A stretch of 64,000 nt of DNA from an uncultured Prevotellaceae bacterium (GCA_947165485.1 CAMVAP010000002.1:1-64000); one strand, 5' to 3'; positions 16,930 through 25,905 are shown, counted from the stretch's first letter. Numbers and translations: made by a program. Notes: a model not told the origin generated them from the sequence alone.

Positions 16930-18093
16930 ATGGATCGAAGGAAATTTATTGCAGGAATGGGACTGACGGCGATTGCGGCAGCATCGCCCGTGTCGATCGA
17001 CGCTGTGGAGCGTGTAACCAAGAAGGGTCGCCGCCGCGCGGTGCCCCGTGTGAACCAGGTGCCCAAGACCGGCAAGTTGAAACTGTCGTTCTTCCCCTAC
17101 GAACTCAAGTTGCGCCACGCCTTTAACCTGGCGCGTTACAGCCGCACCACCACGCCCGACGTGCAGGTGAAACTGGAGTTTGAGGGCATCACCGGCTATG
17201 GTGAGGCCTCCATGCCTCCCTATCTGGGCGAGAGCGTGGAGAGTGTTACCGCTTTCCTCAACAAGCTCGACCTGGAGCAGTTCAAGGATCCCTTCTGCAT
17301 CGAGGATATACTGGACTATGTGGATCACGTTGAAGAGAACAACCGCGCTGCCAAGGCCAGTATCGATATTGCCCTGCACGATCTGCTGGGCAAAATCATG
17401 GGCCAGCCGTGGTACAAGATATGGGGCTATAACCCCGCCAACACGCCCGTGACGAGTTTCACCATCGGCATCGACACGCCCGAGGTCGTTCGCCAGAAGG
17501 TCGAGGAGGCCCGCCCCTACAAACTCATCAAGGCCAAGATGGGTCTGGATCAGGACCAGGCGACAATCAACATCATCAACGAGATGATGCCCGACGTTCC
17601 CATCTGTGTCGATTGCAACCAGGGCTGGAACAACAAGGAATATGCGCTGGAGATGTGCCACTGGCTCAAGGAGCGCAATTGCCTGTTTGTCGAGCAGCCG
17701 TTTGACAAAACGTGGATCGACGAGACGGCATGGCTGCGTGAGCGCTCGCCGCTGCCCATCATCGCCGACGAGGCCTTCCAGCGCCTGCCCGACATTGTGC
17801 GCTTCAAGGGCGTGTATGACGGCATCAACATCAAGCTGATGAAGAGCACCGGCCTGTATGAGGCCCACAAGATGGTGACGCTGGCCCGCGCGCTGGACAT
17901 GAAGGTGATGATCGGTTGCATGACCGAGACCTCGTGTGCCGTGACCGCTGCCGCCAACCTGTCGCCTGTTGTCGATTATGCCGACCTGGATGGCAACCTG
18001 CTCATTGCCAACGACCGCTTCACCGGCATGACCGTCGAGAACGGCAAGATCACCCTGCATGACCGTCCTGGCCTGGGTATCAAGCTACTCTAG
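16930..18093 (+). CDS. L-Ala-D/L-Glu (dipeptide) epimerase, enolase superfamily
   Basis: 387 residues. The N-terminus (MDRRKFIAGMGLTAIAAASP) resembles a Tat-type signal with RR, so the enzyme may be exported, unlike cytosolic YkfB/YcjG. Enolase-superfamily catalytic residues are all present: KxK at K201/K203 (LIKAKMG), metal ligands D228 (VDCNQ), E255 (VEQPF) and D280 (IADEAF), the second-face Lys in NIKLMK (302), and the GCMTET motif. It inverts the Glu residue of L-Ala-D-Glu during murein peptide recycling (family knowledge). Coupled in context with the NlpC/P60 gene. A perfect hairpin follows the gene (18127-18159). Confidence 0.93.
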   Translation: MDRRKFIAGMGLTAIAAASPVSIDAVERVTKKGRRRAVPRVNQVPKTGKLKLSFFPYELKLRHAFNLARYSRTTTPDVQVKLEFEGITGYGEASMPPYLGESVESVTAFLNKLDLEQFKDPFCIEDILDYVDHVEENNRAAKASIDIALHDLLGKIMGQPWYKIWGYNPANTPVTSFTIGIDTPEVVRQKVEEARPYKLIKAKMGLDQDQATINIINEMMPDVPICVDCNQGWNNKEYALEMCHWLKERNCLFVEQPFDKTWIDETAWLRERSPLPIIADEAFQRLPDIVRFKGVYDGINIKLMKSTGLYEAHKMVTLARALDMKVMIGCMTETSCAVTAAANLSPVVDYADLDGNLLIANDRFTGMTVENGKITLHDRPGLGIKLL

Positions 18094-18126
18094 AAAGTTC
18101 AATCACACTCACTTTTAATATCAATG

Positions 18127-18159
18127 CACGTGCCAGTGCATGAGATGGACTGGCACGTG
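18127..18159 (+). terminator. Perfect 11-bp hairpin between the epimerase and SGNH genes
   Basis: CACGTGCCAGT pairs exactly with ACTGGCACGTG around an 11-nt loop and is followed by GGTTTTAC. The T run is short, so it may be a partial terminator separating the murein-recycling genes from the O-acylation pair. Confidence 0.6.
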
Positions 18160-18178
18160 GGTTTTACTTGACAACTGA

Positions 18179-18982
18179 ATGAATAAACCCTATTGGGGAC
18201 TGTGGTCCCTGCTACTTGTGGCCCTCGTGTTTTTTGCCGCCATGTCGTTGTTGCCCGACGGCATCCGCATCGGGGGACTGGAAATCAAAACACCTGCACT
18301 GGGTGAAAACATCGGCCAACTGGTGACCGACAGCGTGCACCGTCAAGGCGACACGCTGGATGCCCAAGGTCGGTTGCCCAACGGTCGCCATCCCAAGGGG
18401 TGGCGTGCCCCCGTTGACACGACGGCCAAGACGATCCTCTTTATCGGCGACTCGATGCTCGAAGGACTGGCACCGCGTCTGGCCGCCTATTGTGATAAGA
18501 GCGGTCACAAGCTCATCGAGGTCATCTGGTACAGCAGTTCCACGTTGTGCTGGGCCGAGACGGCTCGCTTGACCGAGCTGATCAAGACCTATCATCCCAA
18601 TTACATCATGGTGTGTCTGGGGGCCAATGAGCTGTATGTCCCCGACATCAAGCGTGCCCGTCGTCCCCACGTCAAGAAGATGCTGGCCGAGATTGGTGAT
18701 ATCCCTTACCTGTGGATCGGTCCGCCCAACTGGGATGAGGACACCGGTATCAACGACCTGCTGGCCCAGGAGGTGGACGAGGGGTGCTTCTACCTGAGCG
18801 CCAAGGACCATTTTGACCGTAGCCGTGACGGCGCGCATCCCACGCGCGCCTCGGCCCAGCAGTGGATGGACCGTGTCATCAAGTGGATGAGCACCACTGC
18901 GGCTTATCCCATCAAGTTGAACCCGCCCAGCCAGCTCACGAGCCGCGCTGCGCGCATTGTCATCTATCAACCCCCGGTTTAA
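18179..18982 (+). CDS. Membrane-anchored SGNH-family esterase/acyltransferase partner
   Basis: 267 residues. One N-terminal membrane helix (about 7-25) anchors a periplasmic SGNH hydrolase domain. Block I is GDSM with Ser92, block III is the GANE segment (VCLGANELY), and block V is DGAHPT with the catalytic Asp/His. Its stop lies only 4 nt before the MBOAT start. In peptidoglycan or polysaccharide O-acetylation (PatA/PatB, AlgI/AlgX logic) an MBOAT protein passes acyl groups across the membrane to an SGNH protein that places them on the glycan. With the upstream murein genes, peptidoglycan is the likeliest substrate (inference). Confidence 0.88.
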   Translation: MNKPYWGLWSLLLVALVFFAAMSLLPDGIRIGGLEIKTPALGENIGQLVTDSVHRQGDTLDAQGRLPNGRHPKGWRAPVDTTAKTILFIGDSMLEGLAPRLAAYCDKSGHKLIEVIWYSSSTLCWAETARLTELIKTYHPNYIMVCLGANELYVPDIKRARRPHVKKMLAEIGDIPYLWIGPPNWDEDTGINDLLAQEVDEGCFYLSAKDHFDRSRDGAHPTRASAQQWMDRVIKWMSTTAAYPIKLNPPSQLTSRAARIVIYQPPV

Positions 18983-18986
18983 TGCC

Positions 18987-20462
18987 ATGATACCTAGCTT
19001 AATAGATATGACCCAGGTGCTGTCGCAGTTTACATTCAACCGCGATGAGCCCATGCTGTTCACCAGCGGGCTGTTCTGGGTGCTGTTCCTCGTGTTCCTG
19101 CCCATCTATGCCCATCTCAAGTCGCGACGGGTGAAGATGATGACGTTTGTCATCGCCTTCAGTCTGTTTTTCTTCTACAAGTCGAGCGGCTGGTTCTTCC
19201 TGTTGCTGGTGGCGACCTCGTTTATCGATTGGTGGGTGGCTCAGTTTATCGATTCGAGCAAGAACCGCACTGAGCGCCGTGTGGCGCTCACCGTGTCGCT
19301 GTTGCTGTCGTTGAGTGTGTTGCTGTTCTTCAAGTACAGCAACTTTGTGATGTCCAATCTTGAGGCGCTCATCGGTGGCAATTTCCAGCCGCTGGACCTG
19401 ATCCTGCCCGTGGGCATCTCGTTTTACACTTTCAGGACGATCAGCTATGTGGTGGATGTGTATAAAGGCAAGATCCAGCCTGTTGACGACTACATCGACT
19501 ACCTCTTTTTCCTGTCCTACTTCCCGTGCCTGGTGGCTGGTCCCATCGTGAGGGCGTGTGACTTCATGCCCCAGCTGCGTGACAACAAGCCCGCCACGCG
19601 CGAGATGATCTACGGTGGCCTGTGGCTGGTGATGCTGGGTGTGTTGAAGAAGGCCGTCTTTGCCGACTATATCGCGCAATATAACAATATCGCCTTTGGC
19701 AATCCCACGGGTTACACGGGCTTTGAGTTGCTCATGGCCGTGCTGGGCTACACGATGCAGATCTATTGTGACTTCTCGGGTTACAGCGACATGGCGATAG
19801 GCCTGGGCAGCATCATGGGCTTTAACCTGGGTGTCAACTTCAACTATCCCTACCGCTCGTTGAACGTGACCGAGTTCTGGCGGCGCTGGCACATCACGCT
19901 ATCGTCGTGGCTGCGCGACTATGTGTATATCCCCCTGGGCGGCAATCGCAAGGGCAAGGCGCGTCAGCACTTCAACTTGATGGTGACCATGCTGCTGGGT
20001 GGCTTGTGGCATGGTGCGGCATGGACGTTTGTCGTGTGGGGTGCCGGGCATGGCATTGCCCTGTGTGTCCACAAGTTGTGCAAGCCGTGGCTCGACCAGA
20101 TAGAGAGCACGCGGCTCACACGTGCAGTGTCGTGGCTGATGACCTTCAGCCTTGTGGCGCTGTTGTGGGTATTCTTCCGTGCCAGCACGTTCCAGGCTGC
20201 CGGTCAGGTGATCAGCGGCATCTTCACCGACTTTGAGTGGGCCTACCTGCCTGTGTTCCTGAAGCGGCGTTCCACGTGGTGCATCATGCTGGCCATCATC
20301 TACGGGCTGCACTTTGTTCCCTCCCACGTGTGGGACAAGTTGAGGGAGCGGTTTATCGCTGCTCACTGGGTCGTGAAACTGTTACTGTTCATTGTGCTTG
20401 TGCAGCTGGTGCTGCAATTTGCCAGTGCCACGGTACAGCCGTTCCTGTATTCCCAGTTCTGA
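18987..20462 (+). CDS. MBOAT-family membrane O-acyltransferase (AlgI/PatA-like)
   Basis: 491 residues with about 10-12 membrane helices. The ATG at 18987 lies just past the SGNH stop; an earlier in-frame ATG (18957) would overlap that gene by 26 nt, and ATG 19008 is an alternative. Family marks are the FWRRWHITLSSWLRDYVYIPLGG block and the catalytic His in GGLWHGAAWTF. The substrate-side segment YFPCLVAGPIVR is also typical of AlgI. Moves acetyl or other acyl groups from the cytosol to the periplasmic SGNH partner. Last gene of the cell-wall block. Confidence 0.94.
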   Translation: MIPSLIDMTQVLSQFTFNRDEPMLFTSGLFWVLFLVFLPIYAHLKSRRVKMMTFVIAFSLFFFYKSSGWFFLLLVATSFIDWWVAQFIDSSKNRTERRVALTVSLLLSLSVLLFFKYSNFVMSNLEALIGGNFQPLDLILPVGISFYTFRTISYVVDVYKGKIQPVDDYIDYLFFLSYFPCLVAGPIVRACDFMPQLRDNKPATREMIYGGLWLVMLGVLKKAVFADYIAQYNNIAFGNPTGYTGFELLMAVLGYTMQIYCDFSGYSDMAIGLGSIMGFNLGVNFNYPYRSLNVTEFWRRWHITLSSWLRDYVYIPLGGNRKGKARQHFNLMVTMLLGGLWHGAAWTFVVWGAGHGIALCVHKLCKPWLDQIESTRLTRAVSWLMTFSLVALLWVFFRASTFQAAGQVISGIFTDFEWAYLPVFLKRRSTWCIMLAIIYGLHFVPSHVWDKLRERFIAAHWVVKLLLFIVLVQLVLQFASATVQPFLYSQF

Positions 20463-20577
20463 CGTGTGCGCCACAGTGTCGATGCGGGTAAAATGCTAAA
20501 AATTGATTAATTCTGGCCAGCGAATGAAAAATTAGTTGTAGTTTTGGGGTCAGATAAAATAATGAGATCATAACGTC

Positions 20578-21177
20578 ATGAGAAGTAAGTTTATATATGT
20601 CATGCTGGTTGCGATGCTGGCAACCCTCGGTTGCTTGCCTGGCAAGAGTCAGGTGAGGGTGGGCGTGCGCGCCGGATTCACGCTCGATAAGATGCGCTTT
20701 GACCGCAACATCATCAGCAGTGACAACCGCATGGGGTATCATGCCGGCCTGCTGCTCGACTTCAACATCCCTGTCGTGGGGCTGGGAGTCGAGGCGTCGG
20801 TCATGTACACCCATCGCAATAACCGCCTCACCGACAACGATCGCATCTACAAGCGGCATTACATCGACATCCCCGTGTATGCCCGCTACCGCATGGCGCT
20901 GAGGGGTATCGAACACGTGGTGGCTCCCGTCTTCTACACGGGTCCCGCTTTTTCGGTGCTGTTCAGCGAGAATGCGCCGGCCAACTATAAGAACAGCAAG
21001 ACCTACCTGTCATGGGACGTGGGCGGCGGTGTTGATTTGTTCCGTCACCTGCGTGTGACGGTGACCTACGGCCTGGGTATGTCGCGGGCCTTGAAGGTCA
21101 TCAACCGTGAGTATGACGGCGAGCAGGTCACGGGTAAGGATAGCCACTGGACACTGAGTGCAGCCTATCTGTTCTGA
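20578..21177 (+). CDS. Outer-membrane beta-barrel protein (PorT/OMP_b-brl type), paralogue 1
   Basis: 199 residues with a signal peptide (MRSKFIYVMLVAMLATLGCLPGKSQ). The Cys in TLGC is not in a convincing lipobox. The mature part alternates short strands ending in aromatic residues (VRVGVRAGFTLDKM, YHAGLLLDFNI, YIDIPVYARYRM) and finishes with an aromatic C-terminal strand, SHWTLSAAYLF, as in small eight-stranded barrels. It is followed 52 nt later by a related barrel. No specific function can be assigned. Confidence 0.82.
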   Translation: MRSKFIYVMLVAMLATLGCLPGKSQVRVGVRAGFTLDKMRFDRNIISSDNRMGYHAGLLLDFNIPVVGLGVEASVMYTHRNNRLTDNDRIYKRHYIDIPVYARYRMALRGIEHVVAPVFYTGPAFSVLFSENAPANYKNSKTYLSWDVGGGVDLFRHLRVTVTYGLGMSRALKVINREYDGEQVTGKDSHWTLSAAYLF

Positions 21178-21229
21178 CCCTCTCAAAAAAATAATCTTGT
21201 AAAATAACAATACAATACAATAATAATCA

Positions 21230-21853
21230 ATGAAACGAATCACCTTACTGATTGCTGTCCTGATGATTGCCGCATCGGCAGCACTGGCTCAAACCACCTC
21301 GCGCTGGGGTATCACTGCCGGCGCTAACATCAACACCCTCCACTTCAAGCAGAAAGATATTGTCCCGAGTCAAACCATGTGGGGACCTCAAGTGGGTGTC
21401 ACTGGAGAGATGAACTTCAGCGGCATCGGTTTTGGCGTTGAGGGGGCCTTGCTGTACACGCTCAAGCAGGCCAAGGTGGATTATGGCAGCCGTGAGGTGT
21501 GGTCATCGGTCGGTGTTGGAAACGAGACCGTGTCGATGCATTATCTCGACGTGCCCCTTCACCTCAAGTTCAAGTACCACAACCTGGGCGGCTTGGAGAC
21601 CTCGTTCATGCCGCTGGCCTATGTGGGTCCTCAATTCTCTTTCTTGACCTATGGTAACCACAGGAGTCTCAATTCCTATCCCCCCGTCAATGTCTATATC
21701 GACATGGGTATCGGCTTTGAGTTGATGGAGCGTGTGCAGGTGCGTGGCGGTTACAACTTCAGCATCGGCCAGACGCTTCACACCAAGCTGCTCGACCAGA
21801 ATGTGGCCAAGAACCGCACCTGGTACTTCAATGTGACTTATTTCTTGAAGTAG
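21230..21853 (+). CDS. Outer-membrane beta-barrel protein (PorT/OMP_b-brl type), paralogue 2
   Basis: 207 residues. Signal peptide MKRITLLIAVLMIAASAALAQ. It has the same barrel pattern as its upstream neighbour (RWGITAGANINTL, PQVGVTGEMNFSGIGFGVEGALLY, YLDVPLHLKFKY) and ends in TWYFNVTYFLK. The two are probably a tandem duplication that has diverged. ApbE starts 31 nt after the stop, so the three genes may be co-transcribed. Function unknown. Confidence 0.82.
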   Translation: MKRITLLIAVLMIAASAALAQTTSRWGITAGANINTLHFKQKDIVPSQTMWGPQVGVTGEMNFSGIGFGVEGALLYTLKQAKVDYGSREVWSSVGVGNETVSMHYLDVPLHLKFKYHNLGGLETSFMPLAYVGPQFSFLTYGNHRSLNSYPPVNVYIDMGIGFELMERVQVRGGYNFSIGQTLHTKLLDQNVAKNRTWYFNVTYFLK

Positions 21854-21884
21854 CGCTGCCGCAAGTCGTAGCGTGGATCACTGA

Positions 21885-22925
21885 ATGAGGTTACGCGCAA
21901 CGGTATTAAGGGTTATGAACAGGCGGTATGCAGCGATATTGGTTGCCCTGGTGGTTGCGCTGGTGATGATGTTTGTCGCGCGTGACCGCAAGCGCTTTTT
22001 CACCAGCGAGGGGGTGGTGTGGACGACCGAGTATCACATCACCTATCTTGCCAGCCATGACCTGAGCGATAGCATCCAGCTGATATTCAATAAGATCGAT
22101 AACAGCGTGTCGCCTTATAATAAGGCCTCGCTGGTGACGGCGCTCAACGAGAATGCCTCGCAGCGCGTCGATGCTTGTGTCAAGCGACTGCTGGAAGCGT
22201 CAATGGCGATACACCGCGAGAGCGGTGGTGCCTTTGACCCCACGGTGATGCCGCTGGTCAACGCGTGGGGTTTTGGTTACAAGAGTGGCACGATGCCCAC
22301 CCGGGAGCAGGTGGATAGCATCCTGGCCTTTGTGGGGCTGGACAAGGTGAGCCTGGAGGGCGACAGGCTGGTGAAGGCTGACCCTCGTGTGATGCTCGAT
22401 TTCTCGTCCATTGCCAAGGGGCTGGCCTGTGACGAGGTGGGGCGTATGCTGGAGCGTAATGGTGCTGCCAGCTGGCTCGTCGAGATTGGGGGCGAGGTAG
22501 TGGCTCGCGGCGTGAACAAGCGGGGTACGGCTTGGCGGGTGTCGGTCGATATGCCCACCGGTGAGGGCGATGAGTTGTCACACGAGAGTGCGTTGACACT
22601 GGCCCTGGACAGCGGGGCTGTCGCCACCAGCGGCAACTACCGCAAGTGGCGTGAGCAAGGAGGCAAGCGTTTTTCCCACCTCATTGACCCGCGCACGGGC
22701 GAGAGCCGTGTGGGTACCCTGTTGAGCGTCACCGTCATCGCGCCCGACTGCATGAGCGCCGATGCATGGGCCACGGCCTGCATGGTGATGGGCGGTGAGG
22801 AAGTGAAAAGGATGATGCAAGGTCGTGACGACCTGGGTGTGATGACTATCGAGGGCGATACCGTTACGGGCAACCTCATCGTGTGGAGTAATGCCCCGTT
22901 TGCCGCCCGCGTCCAATCTCCCTAG
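21885..22925 (+). CDS. apbE: FAD:protein FMN transferase (ApbE)
   Basis: 346 residues. An N-terminal membrane or signal segment (RRYAAILVALVVALVMMFVA) exposes the enzyme to the periplasm. ApbE marks are FDPTVMPLVNAWGFG, the DFSSIAKGLACDEV segment, the GGEVVARG turn, and HLIDPRTG followed by VTVIAPDCMSADAWATA, which includes Mg/FAD-binding residues. It covalently attaches FMN to Thr in proteins such as NqrC or RnfG; no such target is encoded in this window. Starts at 21885 or, equally possible, 21915. Confidence 0.93.
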   Translation: MRLRATVLRVMNRRYAAILVALVVALVMMFVARDRKRFFTSEGVVWTTEYHITYLASHDLSDSIQLIFNKIDNSVSPYNKASLVTALNENASQRVDACVKRLLEASMAIHRESGGAFDPTVMPLVNAWGFGYKSGTMPTREQVDSILAFVGLDKVSLEGDRLVKADPRVMLDFSSIAKGLACDEVGRMLERNGAASWLVEIGGEVVARGVNKRGTAWRVSVDMPTGEGDELSHESALTLALDSGAVATSGNYRKWREQGGKRFSHLIDPRTGESRVGTLLSVTVIAPDCMSADAWATACMVMGGEEVKRMMQGRDDLGVMTIEGDTVTGNLIVWSNAPFAARVQSP

Positions 22926-22972
22926 GCGATAATCATCAACCACAGTAGGGGGTAATGATTATAGACGGGTTG

Positions 22973-23027
22973 AACAACTCTAACGGCTGGTTATTTGTTT
23001 GTCTGTCTGTTGTTTGAGTTGTTTTTT
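22973..23027 (+). terminator. Possible terminator after apbE
   Basis: AACAACTC (22973-22980) pairs with GAGTTGTT (23016-23023), immediately followed by a T run. The 35-nt loop makes this a weak call. Confidence 0.35.
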
Positions 23028-23101
23028 AAAGGGAGTGCGCAGATGCTATCGTATTTGTTGTTTTCTTTTATTTTTCTTGCAGGATGACATGGAGTGGGGG
23101 A

Positions 23102-23866
23102 CTACTGGGCGATGATGAGTTCGATGCCCAGGTCCTCGATGCGCTTGATGACCTTGGGCGAGATGCCAGGGTCGGTGATGATGATGTCCACAGCGTCGAT
23201 GTCGGCAATCTTGGCAAAGCCGCGACGGCCAAACTTGCTGCTGTCGGCCAGGACAATCGTCTTTTGGGCAGCGGCAATCATCTTTTGATTGAGTGTTGCC
23301 TCACGTATCTCGGTGGTGGTGATGCCGTAGTCCATGTCGATGCCGTCCACACCCAGGTAGAGTTTGCTGAACGAGCACTGCTCCAGGATGCGCGCCGCAT
23401 ACTCACCCACGACCGAGAGGCTGCTGTGCCTCAACATGCCTCCCAACTGGATGATGTCGATGTTCTCGTGCTGTGACAGGATGTTGCTTGCTGCCAGCGA
23501 TGCCGACACGACGGTCAACTTGTGGATGGGCTGGATGTTGCGGGCCAGGGCATGGACGGTGGTGCCCGATGCGATGACGATGCTGTCGTCGCGGGTGATG
23601 AGCCGTGCCGCCTCACGTCCGATGGCGTGTTTCTCGTCGGCAGCGAGTTTCTCTTTTTCGTTGACCGATCGGTTGTTGATGTAGGGGTTGACCAGCACTG
23701 CCTTGCCATGACTGCGGTACAGCTTGTCGCTCTTCTCCAGGTCGGTAAGGTCCTTGCGTACGGTTACAGCGCTCACATTGAGCATGTTGACTAAATCTGA
23801 TACCTGCACCGATCCGTGCTTGATCAGCGCTTCCATTATCATCTCGTGACGTTCCTCCTTGGTCAT
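23102..23866 (-). CDS. glpR: DeoR-family repressor of the adjacent glp genes (GlpR-like)
   Basis: 254 residues, normal DeoR-family length. The N-terminal winged HTH (residues about 15-55, VQVSDLVNMLNVSAVTVRKDLTDLE) is followed by the sugar-phosphate-binding DeoRC domain (VIASGTTVHALARNI, YLGVDGIDMDYGITT, VLADSSKFG). It is divergent from glpABC, with 392 bp between the starts. That gap contains its own promoter (23921-23952) and several AAACGAAA/TTTCGTTT boxes, so autorepression and glp control are expected, with glycerol-3-phosphate as the likely inducer (inference from GlpR). The symbol is assigned on family and context. Confidence 0.85.
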   Translation of the reverse strand: MTKEERHEMIMEALIKHGSVQVSDLVNMLNVSAVTVRKDLTDLEKSDKLYRSHGKAVLVNPYINNRSVNEKEKLAADEKHAIGREAARLITRDDSIVIASGTTVHALARNIQPIHKLTVVSASLAASNILSQHENIDIIQLGGMLRHSSLSVVGEYAARILEQCSFSKLYLGVDGIDMDYGITTTEIREATLNQKMIAAAQKTIVLADSSKFGRRGFAKIADIDAVDIIITDPGISPKVIKRIEDLGIELIIAQ

Positions 23867-23920
23867 GGCAAATAATAGAGTGAAGAAAAATTATTTGGTT
23901 CTTGTTTCGTTTAGGTGCGG

Positions 23921-23952
23921 CAAAAGTAATTAAAAGAAAAGTTAACTCCAAA
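23921..23952 (-). promoter_or_regulatory. glpR promoter
   Basis: On the minus strand TTTG (23952-23949), 20 bp, TACTTTTG (23928-23921). A TTTCGTTT box at 23905-23912 falls close to the expected transcription start and an inverted pair lies just upstream, an arrangement that fits autorepression. Confidence 0.72.
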
Positions 23953-23968
23953 AAAAACGGCAAAAATC

Positions 23969-23991
23969 TTTCGTTTTTTTTCAAAACGAAA
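23969..23991. promoter_or_regulatory. Inverted pair of TTTCGTTT boxes, probable main DeoR/GlpR operator
   Basis: TTTCGTTTT and AAAACGAAA are exact complements separated by five bases. This is the only head-to-head pair in the region and the best candidate for a dimer or tetramer binding site. Confidence 0.6.
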
Positions 23992-24175
23992 TCCAAAACG
24001 GAAACAAAAATGAAAGAAATGGTTTTGATTACGGGATAAAACGAAACACAAATAAGGTTGAAACGAAATCTCCATTTTTGGTAAAAATCAATATCATTTA
24101 ATGGTTTATATTGTTGTGTTTCAATAACTTGTGTTGTTTATTACTTTGTGAAATCAAAAAATAATACGAAATTGT

Positions 24176-24206
24176 TTTGTTGTTAGGAAAACAGTTGTTA
24201 TCTTTG
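24176..24206 (+). promoter_or_regulatory. glpA operon promoter
   Basis: TTTG (24176-24179), 19 bp, TATCTTTG (24199-24206): a full match to the Bacteroidetes consensus. The leader to the ATG at 24259 would be about 45-50 nt. Confidence 0.78.
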
Positions 24207-24258
24207 CAGCGAAACTAATTGGCTAAATTGGTTTTTGCTGCTTAAAAGCAATGTTATT

Positions 24259-25905
24259 ATGGTGACAAGTGACATCTATAAAAAAGAATATGACGTGATC
24301 GTTGTGGGTGGCGGCGCTACGGGTGCCGGCACTGCACGCGATTGCGCGTTGCGTGGCCTGAGCGTACTGCTGGTGGAGCGCAACGATTACAGCACTGGTG
24401 CGACAGGCCGCAACCACGGCTTGATGCACAGTGGCGCGCGCTATGCCGTGACCGACGGTGAGAGTGCCAGCGAGTGCATCAGCGAGAACATGATCTTGAG
24501 GCGCATCGCCCGCCACTGTGTGGAGGAGACCGATGGCCTGTTCATCACCTTGCCCGAGGACGACCTGCAATATCAGCAGACCTTCATTGAAGCGTGCCAG
24601 CGGGCAGGTATCCGAGCCGACCGGATCGACCCCGCCGAGGCTCGCCGCATCGAGCCGGCGGTCAACCCTGATCTGATAGGTGCCGTGCGTGTGCCCGATG
24701 CCTCGATCGACCCGTTCCGCCTGACGGTGGCCAATCTGCTTGACGCGCGCCTGCATGGTGCCGAGACGCTCAACTACCATGAGGTGGAAGGCGTGATGAT
24801 CAACCAGGGCCGTGTGGAGGGCTTGAAGTTGCTCAATAAGCACAACGGCGAGCATGTCGAGGTGCGTGGCCGTGTGGTTGTCAATGCTGCCGGTATCTGG
24901 GGCCAGCGCATCGCCCAGATGGCAGGTGTGGGCATCTCGATGTTCCCTGCCCGCGGCGCGTTGCTCATCTTTGGCCACCGTGTCAACAACATGGTGATCA
25001 ACCGTTGCCGCAAGCCTGCCAATGCCGACATCCTGGTGCCCGACGACACCGTGTGTGTGATAGGCACCACCAGCGACCGCATCCCCATCGAGACCGTCGA
25101 TGACATGCGTGTCACGCGCGAGGAGGTGGATGTGCTGCTCAAGGAGGGCGTGAAGATCGCCCCGTCGCTGGCCACGACAAGAATCATCCGCGCCTATGCC
25201 GGTGTGCGCCCGCTGGTTGCCAGCGATGACGACCCCAGTGGTCGCAGCATCAGCCGCGGCATCGTGTGTCTGGACCACGCCAAGCGTGATGGTCTGGAGG
25301 GCTTTATCACCATCACTGGCGGCAAGATGATGACCTACCGCCTCATGGGCGAGATCGCCACCAATGCTGTGTGTGCCAAGTTGGGCAACACCGCGCCCTG
25401 TGTCACCGCAAGCCAGCCCCTGCCGGGCTCGGAGGGGGATGGTGCCGACGAGCGGGATGCCGCCACCAGGCGCTACAGCTTTGGCCAGCGCGCTGCCATT
25501 GGCCGCCACGGTTCGTTGGCAGCCCGCATCGAGAAAGACAATGACATCGACAACGCCCTGGTGTGCGAGTGTGAAGGCGTCACCGTGGGTGAGATCAAAT
25601 ATGCAGTGCGCCAGCTGCATGTGCACAATCTGGTGAACCTGCGTCGTCGCACGCGCGTGGGCATGGGCACCTGCCAGGGCAAACTGTGTTCCTGCCGTGC
25701 CGCCTCGCTGCTGGGCGAGTTGAACCACGACGTGAAGGGCGCGCAGGAGGACCTGGCCGCATTCCTTGACGAGCGATGGAAGGGCATGAGGCCCGTGGCG
25801 TGGGGCGACACCCTGCGTGAGGCGCAGTTGACCGCATCAATCTATGAGGGCCTGTGTGGACTGGATCAGGCCGTCAGCCTAGAAGGAAAGGAGGACATGC
25901 AATGA
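24259..25905 (+). CDS. glpA: Anaerobic glycerol-3-phosphate dehydrogenase subunit A
   Basis: 548 residues from the ATG at 24259, close to the GlpA norm. The N-terminal FAD site is YDVIVVGGGATGAGTARD. The C-terminal BFD-like [2Fe-2S] domain carries the four cysteines in CECEGVTVGEI and GTCQGKLCSCR. It oxidises sn-glycerol-3-phosphate to dihydroxyacetone phosphate at the membrane, with GlpB and GlpC passing electrons to menaquinone (family knowledge). It overlaps glpB by 4 nt (ATGA). First gene of the regulon. Confidence 0.95.
   Translation: MVTSDIYKKEYDVIVVGGGATGAGTARDCALRGLSVLLVERNDYSTGATGRNHGLMHSGARYAVTDGESASECISENMILRRIARHCVEETDGLFITLPEDDLQYQQTFIEACQRAGIRADRIDPAEARRIEPAVNPDLIGAVRVPDASIDPFRLTVANLLDARLHGAETLNYHEVEGVMINQGRVEGLKLLNKHNGEHVEVRGRVVVNAAGIWGQRIAQMAGVGISMFPARGALLIFGHRVNNMVINRCRKPANADILVPDDTVCVIGTTSDRIPIETVDDMRVTREEVDVLLKEGVKIAPSLATTRIIRAYAGVRPLVASDDDPSGRSISRGIVCLDHAKRDGLEGFITITGGKMMTYRLMGEIATNAVCAKLGNTAPCVTASQPLPGSEGDGADERDAATRRYSFGQRAAIGRHGSLAARIEKDNDIDNALVCECEGVTVGEIKYAVRQLHVHNLVNLRRRTRVGMGTCQGKLCSCRAASLLGELNHDVKGAQEDLAAFLDERWKGMRPVAWGDTLREAQLTASIYEGLCGLDQAVSLEGKEDMQ

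Larger units (their letters stand above)
23867..24258. promoter_or_regulatory. Divergent glpR-glpA control region with AAACGAAA box array
   Basis: 392 bp, very AT-rich. DeoR-type boxes are TTTCGTTT (23905-23912, 23969-23976) and AAACGAAA (23984-23991, 24039-24046, 24061-24068), with partial copies at 23996-24003 and 24165-24171. The second and third form a perfect 9-bp inverted repeat. Two good promoters lie within the region, one for each strand. The boxes are seen; binding by the adjacent repressor is inference. Confidence 0.75.

Noticed and set aside
24223-25728. Long antisense open frame opposite glpA
   Set aside because: It is the complement of a GC-rich coding gene, His/Gln/Val-rich with no domain character; glpA itself has full family motifs.
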